From: Curvibacter microcysteis
GTDB lineage: Bacteria; Pseudomonadota; Gammaproteobacteria; Burkholderiales; Burkholderiaceae_C
Direction of reading: 5' to 3'
NCBI RefSeq assembly: GCF_028649455.1
Contig: NZ_JAQSIO010000004.1
Coordinates: forward strand, 186,001-250,000
DNA: 64,000 nucleotides
Part shown: positions 1 through 10,400 of the stretch, in pieces
Position numbering within the stretch: the first letter of the stretch is position 1
How the letters are laid out: each line of letters opens with the position of its first letter
Program-made: the position numbers and the translations under genes
Notes under the pieces: generated by a model
The model's input: only the letters and a program-made list of their open reading frames with translations
Told to the model about the DNA's origin: nothing
The model's database searches: none

Positions 1-96
1 TGGCAGAGTCTGCTGGGCGCGTGGGGGCCGTGCAGGGGCAAGGGCAGCGCCCCCGTGCGTCCCCCTCTCCCCCCCCTCACCCGCCCTCACGGACCC

Positions 97-1590
97 TCAA
101 AGCCAGGGGCTGCGCACCTTGGAGAACCCACCCACCTGGTCATAGGCGTGGCCCAGCTGCAGCACAGCCAGGTCGGCCTGGGTGGGACCGATGAGTTGCA
201 GCCCCACAGGCCAGCGGCCTTCGGGGCCGCCCAGACCGGCGGGCACGCTGAGCGCGGGCAGGCCCGCCAGGGTGGCGGCGATCACCACCTCCATCCAGCG
301 GTGGTAGGTGTCCATGGCGCGCCCGCCCACCTCGGCCGGCCAGTGCTGCTCGGCCTCGAAGGGGAAGACCTGGGCCGTGGGCAGCACCAGGTAGTCGACC
401 TGCTCGAACAGGCTGCGCAGCGCCTGGTACCAGTGGCTGCGCACGCTGGCAGCGCGGAACACGTCCTGGCCACTGAGGGCCAGGCCGCGCTCGATCTCCC
501 ACACCGCCTCGGGCTTGAGTTGGGCGCGGCGTGCCGGGTCGTGGTAGAGCACGGCGTAGTTGCCCGCCATCTGAAAGGCGCGCAGGTCCAGCCAGGCCAT
601 CCAGACGCGCTCCAGGTCGGCCTGTGGGCGCACCGCTTCGACCGTGCAGCCCAGGCTGTCAAAGTGGCGCAGCGCCTGCTCGCACAGCGGCAGCACGCCG
701 GGCTCGGTGGCCAGGTGGCCACCCAAGTCGCCCAGCCAGCCGATGCGCGTGCCCTGGAAGTCGCGTCCCAAGGGGCCGGCGTAGACGCGGGGGTCTTGCT
801 GGCGGGTCAGCGGCTGGCGCGCATCAAAGCCGGCTTGCACCGACAGCAAGAGGCCCAGGTCGGGCACGTTGCGGGCCATGGGCCCGCTGACGCCGAACTG
901 CTGGAAAAACACTTCGTCGGCCGGGCCTTGCGGCACGCAGCCCACCGAGGGCCGAAACCCAAACACATGGTTGAACGCCGCGGGCGTGCGCAGCGAGCCC
1001 ATCATGTCCGAGCCATCGGCCAGCGGCAGCATGTTCAAGGCCACGGCCACGCCGGCGCCGCCGCTGCTGCCCCCCGCCGAGCGGCTGGGGTCGAAGGCAT
1101 TGCGGGTGATGCCGTAGACCGGGTTGTAGGTGTGGCCACCCAGGCCAAATTCGGGCGAGTTGCTGCGCCCAATGAACAAGGCGCCCGCAGCGCGCATGCG
1201 CTCGAACACCTGTGCGTCGAGGCGCGTGCGCTGGCCTTTGAACAGCGGCGAGCCACGCGTGGTGATCAGGCCCTCGACCGGGGCAATGTCCTTGGGCGCC
1301 TGCGGAAAGCCGTGCAGCACGCCCAGGCTCTGGCCGCGGGCCAGTTGGGCATCGCGCTCGCGCGCCAGGTCGCGCAGCGGCTCCGGGTCGGCCAGCGCCA
1401 CCAAGGCGTTGACGCGGGGGTTGTGGTGTGCGATCTGAGCCTGAAAGGCGTCCAGCACCTCCAGGCATGAGACCTCACGCTGGTGAATGGCCCGCGACAG
1501 GGCGACAGCGTTGAGCTGCACCAGGTCATTGAGGGGGGAAGAAGCGGGGGATGGCGCCGACGCGGCGCGCTCAACAGGCGAAGAACTCAT
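97..1590 (-). CDS. Amidase signature family hydrolase
   Basis: A 497-residue amidase-signature enzyme, which hydrolyses an amide bond to acid plus ammonia or amine; it is probably cytoplasmic, as no signal peptide is seen. The Ser-cisSer-Lys triad is visible: Lys100 in PKDI, the glycine/serine-rich GGSSGGAG stretch with Ser175/176, and the nucleophile Ser199 in GSLRTPA. The length fits the family. The ATG start follows no strong ribosome site. The gene lies 168 bases downstream of an aminotransferase on the same strand, so the two may share a transcript controlled by the LysR gene beyond. The substrate cannot be read from the sequence; aryl or aliphatic amides are both possible. Confidence 0.88.
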   Translation of the reverse strand: MSSSPVERAASAPSPASSPLNDLVQLNAVALSRAIHQREVSCLEVLDAFQAQIAHHNPRVNALVALADPEPLRDLARERDAQLARGQSLGVLHGFPQAPKDIAPVEGLITTRGSPLFKGQRTRLDAQVFERMRAAGALFIGRSNSPEFGLGGHTYNPVYGITRNAFDPSRSAGGSSGGAGVAVALNMLPLADGSDMMGSLRTPAAFNHVFGFRPSVGCVPQGPADEVFFQQFGVSGPMARNVPDLGLLLSVQAGFDARQPLTRQQDPRVYAGPLGRDFQGTRIGWLGDLGGHLATEPGVLPLCEQALRHFDSLGCTVEAVRPQADLERVWMAWLDLRAFQMAGNYAVLYHDPARRAQLKPEAVWEIERGLALSGQDVFRAASVRSHWYQALRSLFEQVDYLVLPTAQVFPFEAEQHWPAEVGGRAMDTYHRWMEVVIAATLAGLPALSVPAGLGGPEGRWPVGLQLIGPTQADLAVLQLGHAYDQVGGFSKVRSPWL

Positions 1591-1758
1591 GGGGGCAGCT
1601 TAATCAAAGACCCAGGCCCGGGCAGCCGGGCCAACCCGGGGGCCAGGGCCGTGCCGCCCGGTCCGCGCAGCGCCATCGGACCCGCCGCACCGAGCGCCCC
1701 CCAAGCGGGGGAACCCAGGTGCCAGGCCCTGAGGCCCGGCCACCCTGGTTCAGCGCCC

Positions 1759-3129
1759 TCAGGCGGTTTCGGCCAGCGCGTCGCCCAGGGCGTTGATCAG
1801 GCGGTCGATCTCGGCAGGCTCGGAGATGAAGGGCGGCGCCAGCTGGATGGTGTCGCCACCGTAGCGCACGTAGAAGCCCTTCTTCCAGCACGCCATGGCC
1901 ACTTCGTAGGGGCGCTTGGCGGGCTCGCCGGGCACGGGGGCCAGGGTGATGCCGGCGGCCAGGCCGTAGTTGCGGATGTCCAGCACATGCTTGGCGCCAC
2001 GCAGGCTGTGCACGGCGGTCTCGAAGTACGGGGCCAGCGCGCGCACGCGGCCGATCATGTCTTCCTTTTGCAGCACATCGAGTGCAGCCAGGCCGGCGGC
2101 GCAAGCCACCGGGTGGGCCGAGTAGGTGTAGCCGTGCGGGAACTCCAGCATGTAGTCGGGACCGCCGACCGACATGAAGGTGTCGTAGATCTCTTTGCTG
2201 GCCAGCACCGCGCCCAAGGGCTGCACGCCGTTGGTGATTTGCTTGGCGCAGTTGAGGATGTCGGGCGTGACGCCAAAGGCCTCGGCGCCGGTGAAGGCCC
2301 CGGCACGGCCAAAGCCGGTGATGACCTCGTCAAAAATCAACAGGATGTTGTGCGCGGTGCAGATGTCACGCAGGCGCTTCAGGTAGCCCACGGGCGGGAT
2401 CACCACGCCAGCCGAGCCCGAGAAGGGTTCGACGATGACGGCGGCGATGTTGGACGCGTCGTGCAGCGTGATCAGGTCCAGCAGGCGGTCGGCCAGTTCG
2501 GCGCCGGTCGGCGGCATGCCCTTGTAGAACGAGCCCGCCGGGGGCTGGGTGTGCGGCAGGTGGTCGGCTTCCACGCCTTGGCCAAACAACTTGCGGTTGG
2601 CGCCAATGCCGCCCACCGAGATGCCACCGAAGTTCACGCCGTGGTAGCCCTTTTCACGCCCGATCAGGCGCGTCTTGCTGGCCTGGCCCTTGGCACGCCA
2701 GTAGGCGCGCGCCATCTTCAGCGAGGTGTCGGCCGACTCGGAACCCGAACCCGTGAAGAACACGTAGTCCAGGCCGGCGGGGGTCAGCTCTTTGAGGCGG
2801 TTGGCCAGTGCGAAGCTGCCCGGGTGGCCGTGTTGGAAGGCCGGAGCGTAGTCGAGCTTGGCGATCTGGCGGCTGACCGCCTCGTTGATGGCGGGGTGGC
2901 TGTGGCCCAGGCCGGTGCACCACAGGCCCGACAGACCGTCAAAAATTTTGCGCCCATCGGCGTCGGTGAAGTAAGCCCCCTTGGCCTCCACGATCATGCG
3001 CGGGTTGGCCTTGAAGTTGCGGTTGCCGGTGTAAGGCATCCAGTGCGCGTCCAGCCAAGCGGCGTCGGTGCGCACCCCAGATTCAGAGGCCGGAGCCGGC
3101 GCGGCAGTGTCAGCGGTGAGGAGGGTCAT
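1759..3129 (-). CDS. Class III omega-aminotransferase, beta-alanine:pyruvate transaminase type
   Basis: A PLP-dependent transaminase of about 456 residues that moves an omega-amino group to pyruvate. Counting from the ATG at 3129, the PLP Lys296 sits in CAKQITNG and the cofactor-binding Asp267 in FDEVITGFGR; the substrate loop GLWCTGLGHSHP is also present. A TTG codon at 3150 in the same frame could add seven residues, but neither start has a clear ribosome site; the ATG is preferred. The gene is divergent from a LysR regulator and upstream of an amidase. The pair may degrade an amide to an omega-amino acid and then deaminate it; that link is inference. Confidence 0.88.
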   Translation of the reverse strand: MTLLTADTAAPAPASESGVRTDAAWLDAHWMPYTGNRNFKANPRMIVEAKGAYFTDADGRKIFDGLSGLWCTGLGHSHPAINEAVSRQIAKLDYAPAFQHGHPGSFALANRLKELTPAGLDYVFFTGSGSESADTSLKMARAYWRAKGQASKTRLIGREKGYHGVNFGGISVGGIGANRKLFGQGVEADHLPHTQPPAGSFYKGMPPTGAELADRLLDLITLHDASNIAAVIVEPFSGSAGVVIPPVGYLKRLRDICTAHNILLIFDEVITGFGRAGAFTGAEAFGVTPDILNCAKQITNGVQPLGAVLASKEIYDTFMSVGGPDYMLEFPHGYTYSAHPVACAAGLAALDVLQKEDMIGRVRALAPYFETAVHSLRGAKHVLDIRNYGLAAGITLAPVPGEPAKRPYEVAMACWKKGFYVRYGGDTIQLAPPFISEPAEIDRLINALGDALAETA

Positions 3130-3239
3130 GGCGGTCAGGCTGCGCGACAAACGCAGCGATCAGGTGAAAGAACTTGTTCATTCTTCATGCGCTGGTTATT
3201 CTTGAAAATAGCTCAATATCAATACTTACTTCGCACTTT
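3130..3239. promoter_or_regulatory. Divergent promoter region, aminotransferase / LysR
   Basis: An AT-rich stretch between the two divergent genes. It contains the small palindrome GAACTTGTTC near 3171-3180, a possible part of a LysR site. No clear -10/-35 pair was assigned. Confidence 0.4.
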
Positions 3240-4196
3240 ATGCAAGTAACACCTTCCCCCACCCGCCCTGCCAAAAACCGCGCCATCCTGGGCCAACTCA
3301 GCGACATGGACATGCGCCTGCTGCAGGTCTTCAAGACCGTGGTGGAGTGCGGCGGCATGTCCGCTGCCGAGCTGGAGCTGAACATCGGCAGCTCCACCGT
3401 GAGCCGCCACGTCAAAGACCTGGAAACCCGCCTGGGCTTGGTGCTGTGCCGGCGCGGCCGGGCTGGTTTTGCGCTGACCGGCGAAGGCCAGCGCGTGTAC
3501 GAAGAAACGCTGCGCCTGCTGGCCGCCGTGGACGGCTTTCGCGCCAGTGTGGACGACATCCACCAGCGCATGGGCGGCCAGTTGGAGCTGGCCTTGTTCG
3601 ACAAAACCGCCAGCAACCCGCGCGCGCGCATCCACGAAGCGATTGCGCTGTTTGCCGAGCAAGCGCCCGAGGTCAAACTGGTGCTGCATGTGGCCTCGAT
3701 CAACACGATTGAACGCGGCATCATCGACGGGCGCTGGCAGGTGGGCGTGATCCCGGCACACCGCAACTCACCCAGCCTGCTCTACGCCGACCTGTTTGGC
3801 GAAACCATGCAGCTCTACTGCGGCCAGCGCCACCCCTTGTTTGGCCAGCCACACCACGAACTGGACTGGGACGCGCTGCGCCAATGGCCGTTTGCCGGCC
3901 TGGGCTACCACTCGCCCAACATGGCACTGAGCCACCAGGCCCAGCTCACGCGCAGCGCCACCGGCTTTGACCAGGAGGCCATCGCCACCTTGATCCTGTC
4001 GGGCCGCTACCTGGGCTTTTTGCCCGACCACTACGCCGAGGCCTTCGAGCGGCGCGGCCTGATGCAGGCCCTGGCGCCCGAACGCCTGCAGTACAGCTGC
4101 CAGTTCGTCAGCCTGCTGCGGCGCTCGCCGCAACCGGGGCGGGCTGCGCAGTGTTTTTATGAGTGTCTGGTGAAGGCGCACCAAAGGGTGAGCTGA
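3240..4196 (+). CDS. LysR-family transcriptional regulator
   Basis: A LysR-type regulator of about 318 residues. The N-terminal winged helix-turn-helix (MSAAELELNIGSSTVSRHV) is followed by a LysR substrate-binding domain from about residue 100. An upstream TTG at 3174 extends the frame, but those extra residues are hydrophobic and unlike the family, so the ATG at 3240 is chosen. It diverges from the omega-aminotransferase across about 110 AT-rich bases, the usual arrangement for a LysR protein controlling its neighbour. The inducer is unknown. Confidence 0.85.
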   Translation: MQVTPSPTRPAKNRAILGQLSDMDMRLLQVFKTVVECGGMSAAELELNIGSSTVSRHVKDLETRLGLVLCRRGRAGFALTGEGQRVYEETLRLLAAVDGFRASVDDIHQRMGGQLELALFDKTASNPRARIHEAIALFAEQAPEVKLVLHVASINTIERGIIDGRWQVGVIPAHRNSPSLLYADLFGETMQLYCGQRHPLFGQPHHELDWDALRQWPFAGLGYHSPNMALSHQAQLTRSATGFDQEAIATLILSGRYLGFLPDHYAEAFERRGLMQALAPERLQYSCQFVSLLRRSPQPGRAAQCFYECLVKAHQRVS

Positions 4197-4435
4197 CATC
4201 CCTGGGCCTCTCGGCGAGTCGCCTGAACACGGCCCTGCACGCCGCTGTGCCGCGAGGCTTGGCGCACGCCCATGGGTTGCGCCCACGGCCGCGCTTTGCC
4301 GCCCACCCACCGAGCCGGGCCAGTTAACCTCGCCAGCTCCGCCGCAGGTTGTGGACGCTGCGCCTGCACTGCTAAAAACGGCAACCCAACGGGTTTTCAA
4401 CCCTTGTTTTGCGCCGTTTTCGAACAGGAGCCCGC

Positions 4436-6775
4436 ATGCCCCGCAACCTCAGCTACTGGTCGGCCGTCTCCCTGAACCTCAAAGGCAGCCCCGCTTTCGA
4501 AGTCAAAAGCGTGCACGGCCACGAAGCCCTGGGCGAGCTCTTCCTCTACACCGTCACCCTCCAAACCCCCGACTCCCCCGACCTCACCGCCTTCGTCTCC
4601 GCCAACCTCCCCTACAAACAAATGGTCGGCAAAGAAGCCGGCCTCACCCTCGAAGTCGACGGTGGCGGCACCCGCCAGATCAACGCCCTCGTCACCAGCG
4701 CCCGCTTCCTGCACGCCGAAAACCGCCGCAGCCTCTACCAAGTCACCCTGCAGCCCTGGCTGGTCCTGGCCACCCGCACCAGCGACCACAAAATCTTCCA
4801 GCACAAAACCGTCGTCGACATCACCCAAGAAGTGTTGGCCGACTACCCCTACCTCCTGGAACTGCGCCTGAGCCAAAGCTACCCCCCGCGCACCTTCCAG
4901 GTCCAGTACGGCGAAACCGACTTCGCCTTCCTCAGCCGGCTCTGGCAGGAATGGGGCATTTACTACTTCTGGGAGCACGAAGGCGGCAAGCACAAACTCA
5001 TCCTCGTGGACGACGCCGGCGCCCACCTGCCCTGCCCAGGCGTCTACGCCCACATCAACTACTACGGCCCCAGCGCCAAGATCGACGAAGAGTACTGCAG
5101 CCAGTTCCAAACCCACGAAGGCCTGCAAAGCGGTGTCTGGGTCACCGACGACTTTGACTTCGAGAAGCCCCGCGCTCGGCTGCAGCAAAAAATCAAAATG
5201 CCGCGCCAAACCGGCCACGAAGACTTGGAGCGCTACCACTGGCCCGGCGACTACGTGGTGGCCGACGAAGGCCGCGACCTGGCCCGCACCCGCCTGGAAG
5301 AAGCCGGCGCTCCCGGCCAACGCGCCAGCGGCATGGGCAACCTGCGCGGCGTCGCCTGCGGCCACACCTTCACCCTGGACAAGCACCCCCACCAGGCCGC
5401 CAACCAAAGCTACCTCGTCATCGCCAGCACCCTGTCGCTGCGCGAGAACAGCCACGCCGCCGGCGAAGAAGGCTGGAGCTGCCACTGCCAGTTCGAACTG
5501 CAACCCGCACGCAACACCTTCCGCAGCCCGCAAACCCAGCCCAAGCCCCTGACCACCGGCCCCCAGACGGCCATCGTCACCGGCCCCCCGGGTGAGGAAA
5601 TCTTCACTGATCCATACAGTCGGGTGAAGCTGAGCTTCCACTGGAACCGCTACTGCAGCAAAGACCAAAACAGCTCCTGCTGGGTGCGGGTCTCCAGCCC
5701 CTGGGCGGGCAACCAGTTTGGCGGCATCGCCATCCCGCGCGTGGGCCAAGAGGTGATTGTGGACTTTGAGAACGGAGACCCCGACAAGCCCATCGTCACC
5801 GGGCGGGTCTACAACGCGCTGAACATGCCGCCGTGGGAGCTGCCGGCCAACATGACGCAAAGCGGCGTGAAGACCAAGAGCACCGTGGGCGGCACGCCGG
5901 GCCCAGGCCTCAAAGACGGCGTGGGCGAGTGCAACGTGCTGCGCTTTGAAGACAAGAAGGGCCAGGAACAACTGTGGGTGCACGCGCAAAAAGACCAACT
6001 CACCGAGGTTGAACACGACGAGGACAAGTGGGTGGGCAATGACCGGCGCAAAACAGTGGATGGCAACGAGACCAGCACCATCCACAAGAACCGCACCGAG
6101 ACCGTTGACATCGACGAAACCATCACCGTGCACGGCAAGCGCACGGAGACCGTGGACCTGGACCAGAGCGAAACGGTGCACCAGAACGACACCCAAACCA
6201 TCGATCTGGACCAAACCCTGACAGTTCACAAAAGCCGCACGCGCACCGTTGGCCTGAACGAAAGCGTGAGCATTGGCGTGAACCGCAGCAAGCAAGTGGG
6301 GGTGAATGAAAGCGACACCATCGGCGCCAACTGGAGCGTCACCACCGGCAAGATGAAAACCGAGAACGTGGGCCTGGGCTACACGCAGACCACGGGGGTG
6401 TGCAAGATGGTCAACATCGGTGTGGCCTACAACCTCAACGTGGGGGCCGTCATGATGAGCAACGTCGGCATGCTCCGCATGGACACCGTGGGCATGAACT
6501 GGACGCGCAACACCGGGGTCGACGAGACCACCCAAGTCGGAGCCAATCAAAGCGTCACGGTAGGGGCGGACCACAGCCTCAAAGTGGCCGCCAACAGCAA
6601 GACAGATGTAGGCACCAACGCCGAAACCAAGGCCGGGGCCAAGATCAAAGGCGAAGCGCCCGAGATCGAACTGGTCGCCGCAGGCACTTTAAAACTCACT
6701 TGCGGCGGCTCCACCATCGTCATGACGCCGGGCTCGATTGAGCTCAAGTCGCCCCTCATTCAGATCAACCCCTGA
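4436..6775 (+). CDS. vgrG: VgrG, type VI secretion tip protein
   Basis: A 779-residue VgrG, the trimeric spike of the type VI secretion tube that carries effectors out of the cell. The N-terminal gp27-like part (SPAFEVKSVHGHEALGELF) runs to about residue 380. Next comes the gp5 OB-fold (FTDPYSRVKLSFHWNR, then WAGNQFGGIAIPRVGQEV), then a needle made first of about six 16-residue repeats (TETVDIDETITVHGKR-like) and then about ten octads ending in VG. These are typical of a triple-stranded beta-helix. The ATG at 4436 follows ACAGGAG; a TTG at 4409 is less likely. No enzymatic C-terminal extension is present. It heads an effector cassette; no other tss genes lie in the window. Confidence 0.95.
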   Translation: MPRNLSYWSAVSLNLKGSPAFEVKSVHGHEALGELFLYTVTLQTPDSPDLTAFVSANLPYKQMVGKEAGLTLEVDGGGTRQINALVTSARFLHAENRRSLYQVTLQPWLVLATRTSDHKIFQHKTVVDITQEVLADYPYLLELRLSQSYPPRTFQVQYGETDFAFLSRLWQEWGIYYFWEHEGGKHKLILVDDAGAHLPCPGVYAHINYYGPSAKIDEEYCSQFQTHEGLQSGVWVTDDFDFEKPRARLQQKIKMPRQTGHEDLERYHWPGDYVVADEGRDLARTRLEEAGAPGQRASGMGNLRGVACGHTFTLDKHPHQAANQSYLVIASTLSLRENSHAAGEEGWSCHCQFELQPARNTFRSPQTQPKPLTTGPQTAIVTGPPGEEIFTDPYSRVKLSFHWNRYCSKDQNSSCWVRVSSPWAGNQFGGIAIPRVGQEVIVDFENGDPDKPIVTGRVYNALNMPPWELPANMTQSGVKTKSTVGGTPGPGLKDGVGECNVLRFEDKKGQEQLWVHAQKDQLTEVEHDEDKWVGNDRRKTVDGNETSTIHKNRTETVDIDETITVHGKRTETVDLDQSETVHQNDTQTIDLDQTLTVHKSRTRTVGLNESVSIGVNRSKQVGVNESDTIGANWSVTTGKMKTENVGLGYTQTTGVCKMVNIGVAYNLNVGAVMMSNVGMLRMDTVGMNWTRNTGVDETTQVGANQSVTVGADHSLKVAANSKTDVGTNAETKAGAKIKGEAPEIELVAAGTLKLTCGGSTIVMTPGSIELKSPLIQINP

Positions 6776-6787
6776 TGGTGGCCGCCC

Positions 6788-7342
6788 ATGAACACCGCAC
6801 ACCACCTGGCCCCCTTGCTCCCAACGAGTTGGTTGCAGCACTTGGGCCAACTCAGCACCGCAACGCAACTGAGCCAAGCACTGTGGCGCAGCGCGCCCAA
6901 GCTCTTCAGCCGTGACGCAAAGGACCTGCTCCAGCAAATGCAAAACGCCGCAGGTGATGAGCTCAGGCTCCATCCCCATGGGGCGCAACTGATCCTGCAA
7001 GCCCAGCGCCAAGACCATGTCGACAGCGCCGGCGTGCACAGCAGCCGCAAACACTGGGGCCTGCACGCCATCCACCTGATTGCCCAGCACCCATCCTCAG
7101 CGGTCTGGTGCGGTCCTTGGCCCGGCAAGGTGGCCCCGGCCCAGCTCACCCCAGAAAAGCTGCTGCTTGCGCTGGGCGCAGACACCAGCCAATCCATGCT
7201 GAGCCCCTGCATGGCCTGCTTCTCCCTGCAAGCCGACGCCCAGCAGCAATGGGGCGTCACAGGCGTGTTTGAGCAAGGCTTGCTCAGCCTGCACATCGTT
7301 CGCATTTCGCCTTGGCAGCACCTGCAAGCCACGCCGGCCTGA
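6788..7342 (+). CDS. Unknown protein between VgrG and PAAR-Rhs, possible effector adaptor
   Basis: A 184-residue protein I do not recognise. It starts 12 bases after vgrG and ends 66 bases before the PAAR-Rhs gene, all on one strand, so it is almost certainly cotranscribed. It has no signal peptide or membrane helix. The middle is rich in Gln and His, and the C-terminal part (WGVTGVFEQGLLSLHIVRI) looks like alternating beta strands. Known genes in this slot are effector-loading adaptors (DUF4123, DUF2169 or EagR types), but I cannot match it to any of these. An adaptor role is inferred from position only. Confidence 0.7.
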   Translation: MNTAHHLAPLLPTSWLQHLGQLSTATQLSQALWRSAPKLFSRDAKDLLQQMQNAAGDELRLHPHGAQLILQAQRQDHVDSAGVHSSRKHWGLHAIHLIAQHPSSAVWCGPWPGKVAPAQLTPEKLLLALGADTSQSMLSPCMACFSLQADAQQQWGVTGVFEQGLLSLHIVRISPWQHLQATPA

Positions 7343-7408
7343 ACCACGCCGGCACCCGTCGCCCACCAGCCCCAGCACCACACCCCGTCCACGCCAAGGA
7401 GCGCCCCC

Positions 7409-10400
7409 ATGGCCCAACCCGCCGCCCGCCAAGGCGACATCGCCAAGCACAAGGGCGAGGCGCCCGCGCCCATCCTGGAGGGCAGCCCCAACGTGCTCAT
7501 CAACGGCCTGCCGGCCGCGCGCATGGGCGACAAGTCCAAACACAGGAAGACCCCCGAGGCCATCATCGAAGGCTCTGGCTCCGTCAAGATCAACGGCCAA
7601 GCCGCCGCGCGCGTGGATGACAAAGTCGCTTGCGGCCAAGTCATCATCTCGGGCAGCGGCAACGTCTTCATTGGCGACGGCTCAGACGGCAAAGCCTGCT
7701 CGGTCTGCCCGGGGGGCGTGGCGGTGGGCAAGCCCGTCAACCCCTTGTTGGGGGCCAAAGTCTTGTTCGGCCCCGAGGACCTGGACTTTGCCCTGCCCGG
7801 TGCCCACAGCGTGGCCTGGCAACGGCACTACAGCTCCTACGTCGGCCCCGCAGGCCAGGTCGCGGGCCTCCTGGGCTACGGCTGGCGACTGCCCTTTGAG
7901 ATGCACCTCACGCTGGACGCCCAGCACACGCGCCTGTTTGACAGCAAAAACCGCGTCATCACCTTTGCCGCACTGGCGCCTGGCGCGCAAATCCACTCGC
8001 TGAGTGAAGGCTTCACACTCATGCGCGGGGGGGGGCTGGTTGATGCTGCCACCACCACCACCACCACCACCACCCCCAAGCCGGGCAGCTCCGCCCAATC
8101 CCAAGCCAAGGCCAGCCCCCAAGCCAAGACCCAGCCCCTCCCTTGGGCCCAGCAAGACCAGTGGAGCCACATCCCAGCGCAGTGGAAAACCGACCCCCAC
8201 TACCTGCTCGCTGCCACCGAAGACCGCACCGTCTTCCTCTTCGCCGCCTTGGACTTGGAGCCCCACGACAACACCGCCTGGCGGCTGATCGCCATCCGCG
8301 ACATCTTGGGCCGCCAGCAGACCTACCACCGCTACATCCAACGCGTCTTCACCGACAAAAGCATCCCCAAAGACCTGCCCCACGGCAGCTTGCTGCGCAT
8401 CGAAGACCCGCACGACCGCTGCTGCGAGTTGGTCTACACCCAGCTCCCCTGGCTCGCCAAAAAGCCCACCCCCGACGACAACTGCTGGCGGCTGAGCGCC
8501 GTCCAACTCAACGCCACCACCCTGGTCAGCTACCAATACCAAGGGGGAGACCTGTGCCAAGTCACCGACCGCCATGGCCGAAGCACCCGCACCTTTGAAT
8601 ACGACGCACAGCACCGCATCACCCGCCACCGCGTGCTGGGCGGGCCCTGGGCCCGCTACACCTATGCCAGTGCCGACCCGGCAGCCAAAGTGGTGCACCA
8701 CGCCATCGAAGACGGCTTGAGCTTCCAGTTTGACTACCAAGCCAGCCAAACCGTGGTGACCGACAGCCTGGGGCGCCGCACCACCTACGGCTTCACCGGC
8801 AGCGGTGGACGCCAAAGACTGACCCACCTGATCGACGCACTGGGCCAGCGCACCGACTATGCCTACACGCTGGACGGGCACTTGGTGCAAGAGCGCAACC
8901 CCTTGGGCCAATACAGCCGCTACCAACGCGACGCCCAAGGCAAGGTCACCCAAGTCACGGCCCCGGACGGCAGCCAAACCCACATGCGCTGGCAAGGCAA
9001 CAACTTGATCAGCCTGAGCGGCCCCGACGGGCAAACCACCCGCTTTGAATACGACCGCTACGGGCGCCAGACCCGCGTCACCGACCCCTTGGGCCACAGC
9101 ACGACGTACAGCTACCCCGACCCCCGTGCCACGGACCCTCAGGCAAACCACCCGGCCAACCCACAGGCCCTGATCGCCGAACACCCCATCCGCATCACCG
9201 ACGCCAAAGGCGGCGTCAAGACCCTGGCCTGGACCGCCTACGGGCAGCTGCAAAGTGACACCGACTGCTCCCGGCAAACCACCCGCTACGCCTACAACGC
9301 CTGGGGCGAAGTCACGGCCGTGACCAACGCTCTGGGCCAGACGCTGCGCTACACCCGAGATGCGCTGGGCCGGGTCACCACCATCACCTACCCCGACCAC
9401 AGCCCTCCCCAGCGCGGCCAGCCCAGCCAACACAGCCAGGCCAACCAGCCCAGTCAGCCCACCCAGCTGCACTGTGGCTACAACGCCCAAGACCAGCTGT
9501 GCTGGATCAAAGACGCCCAGGGCCAAGTCACCGAGTTCGAGCGCGACCGCCATGGGCGCGTCACCCGCAGCACCACCCGAGGTGCCAGCGTGCAAAACGG
9601 CGTGCGCTTCACGCCGCCACCGCACACCCTGGGCTACCAATACGACGTGGCGGGGCGGCTGACCCAGCTCACCAACGAAAACGGTGCCCACACGCGCTTT
9701 GGCTACGACAAGCTGGACCGCCTGATCGAAGAAACAGGCTTTGACGGGCGCACCCAGCGCTACGAATACAACGCCATTGGCCTGCTGCTCCAAGCCCATG
9801 ACAGCGCCAGCGCCCACCCAGACGCGCCCACCCTGAGCACCGAATACACCTACACCCCGGGCAACCGCCTGCACACCCGCACCGTGGCTGCCGTGCCCCT
9901 GGGCAAGCCGCCAGGCCGACAAGCCGCGCAGCTTGGCGGCACCGAAGCCAAGCACCTGTTTGAGCGCGTGCAACACCACTTTGCCTATGACGAGGCCGGC
10001 CAACTCATCGAAGCCAACACCCCCAGCGCCAGCGTCCGCCTCCAGCGCGACGCACTGGGCCGCATCACCGGTGAGAGCCTCCACATCGCAGGGCGAAGTG
10101 CGGACAGCCCTGCGCTGCACACCCACAGCGTGCAACACCGCTACGACGAACTGGGCCAGCGCAGCGCCAGCCACTACCCCTTGGCCGGGGAGGTGGACTA
10201 CCTGAGCTACGGCAGCGGGCACGTGCACCAGATCCTGCTCAACAAAGAGCCCCTGATCGACATCGAGCGCAACGCCGTGCACCGGGAGATCAGCAGGAAA
10301 CTCCTCAGCGCAGCCGGCCCAACCCAGGCCGTTCAGGTGCACCAACGCCACGACGCCATGGGCCGGCTGGTGCGTGCGGAAGTCTTTGGCGGGCCTGGTT

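Noticed and set aside
1483-3249. A 588-codon plus-strand frame over the aminotransferase
   Set aside because: Antisense shadow of a clear PLP enzyme.
4397-6574. A 725-codon minus-strand frame inside vgrG
   Set aside because: Shadow of the vgrG repeats, which make the antisense look repetitive.
7682-10351. An 889-codon minus-strand frame inside the rhs gene
   Set aside because: Shadow of the rhs frame; no domain or ribosome site.
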